Source: Chitinophaga pinensis (GTDB lineage Bacteria; Bacteroidota; Bacteroidia; Chitinophagales; Chitinophagaceae). From it: 38,877 bases of DNA. Below are positions 37,052 through 38,877 of this stretch, piece after piece. The position numbers and the translations under genes were made by a program. The DNA is taken from assembly GCA_945870835.1 (NCBI GenBank), contig CAMBTV010000002.1, positions 1 to 38,877 on the forward strand, given 5' to 3'. The first letter of the stretch is position 1. Every line of letters starts with the position of its first letter. The notes below the pieces were generated by a model. The model saw only the letters and a program-made list of their open reading frames with translations. It did not search any database and had not been told where the DNA came from.

Positions 37052-37089
37052 ATTGTATGTTAGATTTTAGTAGCAATTTTTTATGAGTA

Positions 37090-38733
37090 CTAATTTTTAC
37101 AATTTACTAAAAATTTAAAATGATCTCCATCAAAAAGTCCGAGATCGCTAAGTTTAATATGAGGTATTACTAAAAGCGCCATAAAAGATAAAGTCATGAA
37201 GGGGGCTTCTAATGTTGATCCTAGCTCATTTTTTACCATTTTGTCAATTGCTGTGTAGGACTCGGCTACATGATAACCATCTTCATTGCTCATTAAACCA
37301 GCAACAGGTAAAGCTAATATTATTTCTCTTTGAGATGAAACACAGCTAACTCCTCCTTTTGTTTTGATTACTAAGTTTACTGCTTTACAAATACTTTCAT
37401 CGTCAACACCAACCGCAATGATATTGTGACTATCATGAGCAACAGTAGATGCAATGGCTCCCTGTTTTAATCCAAAGTTTTTTACAAACGCCTTTGATAT
37501 AGGAGCTTTTGTATATCGATTGATAACTACTAACTTTAAAATATCATTGCTAACATCGCTTACAATTTCGCCTGCTTCAATTTTTGGTATTAATAAAAGT
37601 TGATTGGTGATCAATTGGCCTTCCAATGCTTCTATTACAAAAATTTCTTTTTCATTTCCATACCTAATAGAAAAGTCCTTTACTGATTGTTCTATGCAAT
37701 TGAACTGATTGATTGGTTGCGAAACATTACCATTTATAAAGGACTTTCCATTTTCCGCAACTAATTCACCATCGATATAGGTTTGCAGTACTGAAAAATT
37801 GATCAAATCTTCTACGACTATAAAGTCGGCAGCATCATTTACTCTTAGTAAACCAACGTCCATTTTATAATGTAAAGCAGGATTGATGCACGCAGCTTTT
37901 AAAACCTTTAATGGATGGATACCTTTTGCAATAGCTCTAGCGCAAAGAAGGTTGATATGTCCTTCCACCAAACTATCGGGATGCTTATCATCACTACAAA
38001 ACATTATTTTATCTGGAAACTCGTTTAATAAATCAATTAGAGCATCAAAATTTTTAGCAGCACTTCCTTCTCTAATTAAAATCTTCATGCCATAATTTAA
38101 TTTTTCCAAAGCTTCAGCCTCCGTAAAACATTCGTGGTCGGAACTGATACCAGCATTTATATAATTAAAAGCGTCTATTCCTCTTAGTCCAGGCGCATGC
38201 CCATCAATTGGTTTGTTGTATTTTTTTGCAGAGGCAATTTTTTTTAGCACTTCTTTATCTCCCATCAAAACACCAGGAAAATTCATCATTTCACTCAAGT
38301 ACTTAATTTCATTTTTTTTAAGTAGCGCATCTACGTCTTCTGAGGTCAATACAGCACCGGCTGTTTCAAAATTAGTTGCGGGTACACAACTAGGTGCACC
38401 AAAGTGAAATTTAAAAGGAACTGTTTTACCATTTAAAACCATAAACTCAACCCCCTCCATTCCACATACATTGGCAATTTCATGAGGGTCGCTTACAGTA
38501 GCTACTGTGCCATGTACAACTGCGAGTTTAGCAAATTCACTGGGCACCAACATAGAGCTTTCTATGTGAACGTGGCTATCAATAAAACCGGGAATAATAA
38601 ATGCAGTTTGCGTTTTAATTGTTGATTCAATTTGCTCTATTGATACAATTTTTTTTTGATCAATTGTGATCTCACCAAAAAAAATATTTTCGTTGAAAAG
38701 GTCTACAATATTTCCACTTATTTTCTTTGACAT
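37090..38733 (-). CDS. ade: adenine deaminase
   Basis: 547 aa; [67 protein letters not shown]. Confidence 0.95.
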   Translation of the reverse strand: MSKKISGNIVDLFNENIFFGEITIDQKKIVSIEQIESTIKTQTAFIIPGFIDSHVHIESSMLVPSEFAKLAVVHGTVATVSDPHEIANVCGMEGVEFMVLNGKTVPFKFHFGAPSCVPATNFETAGAVLTSEDVDALLKKNEIKYLSEMMNFPGVLMGDKEVLKKIASAKKYNKPIDGHAPGLRGIDAFNYINAGISSDHECFTEAEALEKLNYGMKILIREGSAAKNFDALIDLLNEFPDKIMFCSDDKHPDSLVEGHINLLCARAIAKGIHPLKVLKAACINPALHYKMDVGLLRVNDAADFIVVEDLINFSVLQTYIDGELVAENGKSFINGNVSQPINQFNCIEQSVKDFSIRYGNEKEIFVIEALEGQLITNQLLLIPKIEAGEIVSDVSNDILKLVVINRYTKAPISKAFVKNFGLKQGAIASTVAHDSHNIIAVGVDDESICKAVNLVIKTKGGVSCVSSQREIILALPVAGLMSNEDGYHVAESYTAIDKMVKNELGSTLEAPFMTLSFMALLVIPHIKLSDLGLFDGDHFKFLVNCKN

Positions 38734-38849
38734 TTTAAATTATATAGTTGAAACAAATATAAGTCCGTTTCTACGAATGGATTGAATGAAATTAAATTAT
38801 CAACAATTTTAATATTGCAAGGTCTTGATTATTTTAAATTTAAAATTTT

Positions 38850-38877
38850 ATGAGTATTATTGCTTGTAGTAGAAATT
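38850..38877 (+). CDS. possible 5' end of a family 2 glycosyltransferase, truncated by window
   Basis: ATG at 38850, MSIIACSRN..., resembles the SIIICSRN N-terminus of GT2 enzymes; only 9 codons visible. Confidence 0.35.

Noticed and set aside
1-38877. CRISPR array, tRNA/rRNA, prophage or complete insertion sequence
   Set aside because: No regular spaced repeats, RNA gene signatures, phage structural genes or transposase seen anywhere in the window.

Overview
This 38.9 kb AT-rich window looks like chromosomal DNA from a Bacteroidetes bacterium, probably near Chitinophagaceae (inferred from gene families and TAnnTTTG-type promoters). It carries about 38 mostly housekeeping CDSs. These cover nucleotide and cofactor metabolism (pyrF, upp, ade, dut, ribD, surE), envelope and division (murF, ftsK, envC-like, exbB/exbD), isoprenoid, shikimate and bacillithiol enzymes (ispF, aroK, bshA), and type IX secretion (gldJ, porV, a porP/sprF-like gene). 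Others include an S24/LexA-like XRE regulator next to ssb, a GT39-GtrA-PAP2 envelope cluster and several membrane proteins. I saw no rRNA, tRNA, CRISPR array, prophage or intact transposon. The main non-coding signals are: (1) five genes (prmC, ribD, pyrF, ftsK, murF) whose start codon lies 4-5 nt after a TAnnTTTG -7 element, suggesting leaderless mRNAs; (2) two identical operator dyads, ACTAA-N5-TTAGT, flanking the -7 box of the XRE/S24 regulator; (3) a 24-bp hairpin after ssb whose core resembles an IS3-type terminal repeat; (4) an unannotated 41-codon ORF 5 bp upstream of bshA; (5) porV next to gldJ with no porU between them. No clearly new multi-gene system is evident. All family calls come from reading the translations without database searches.
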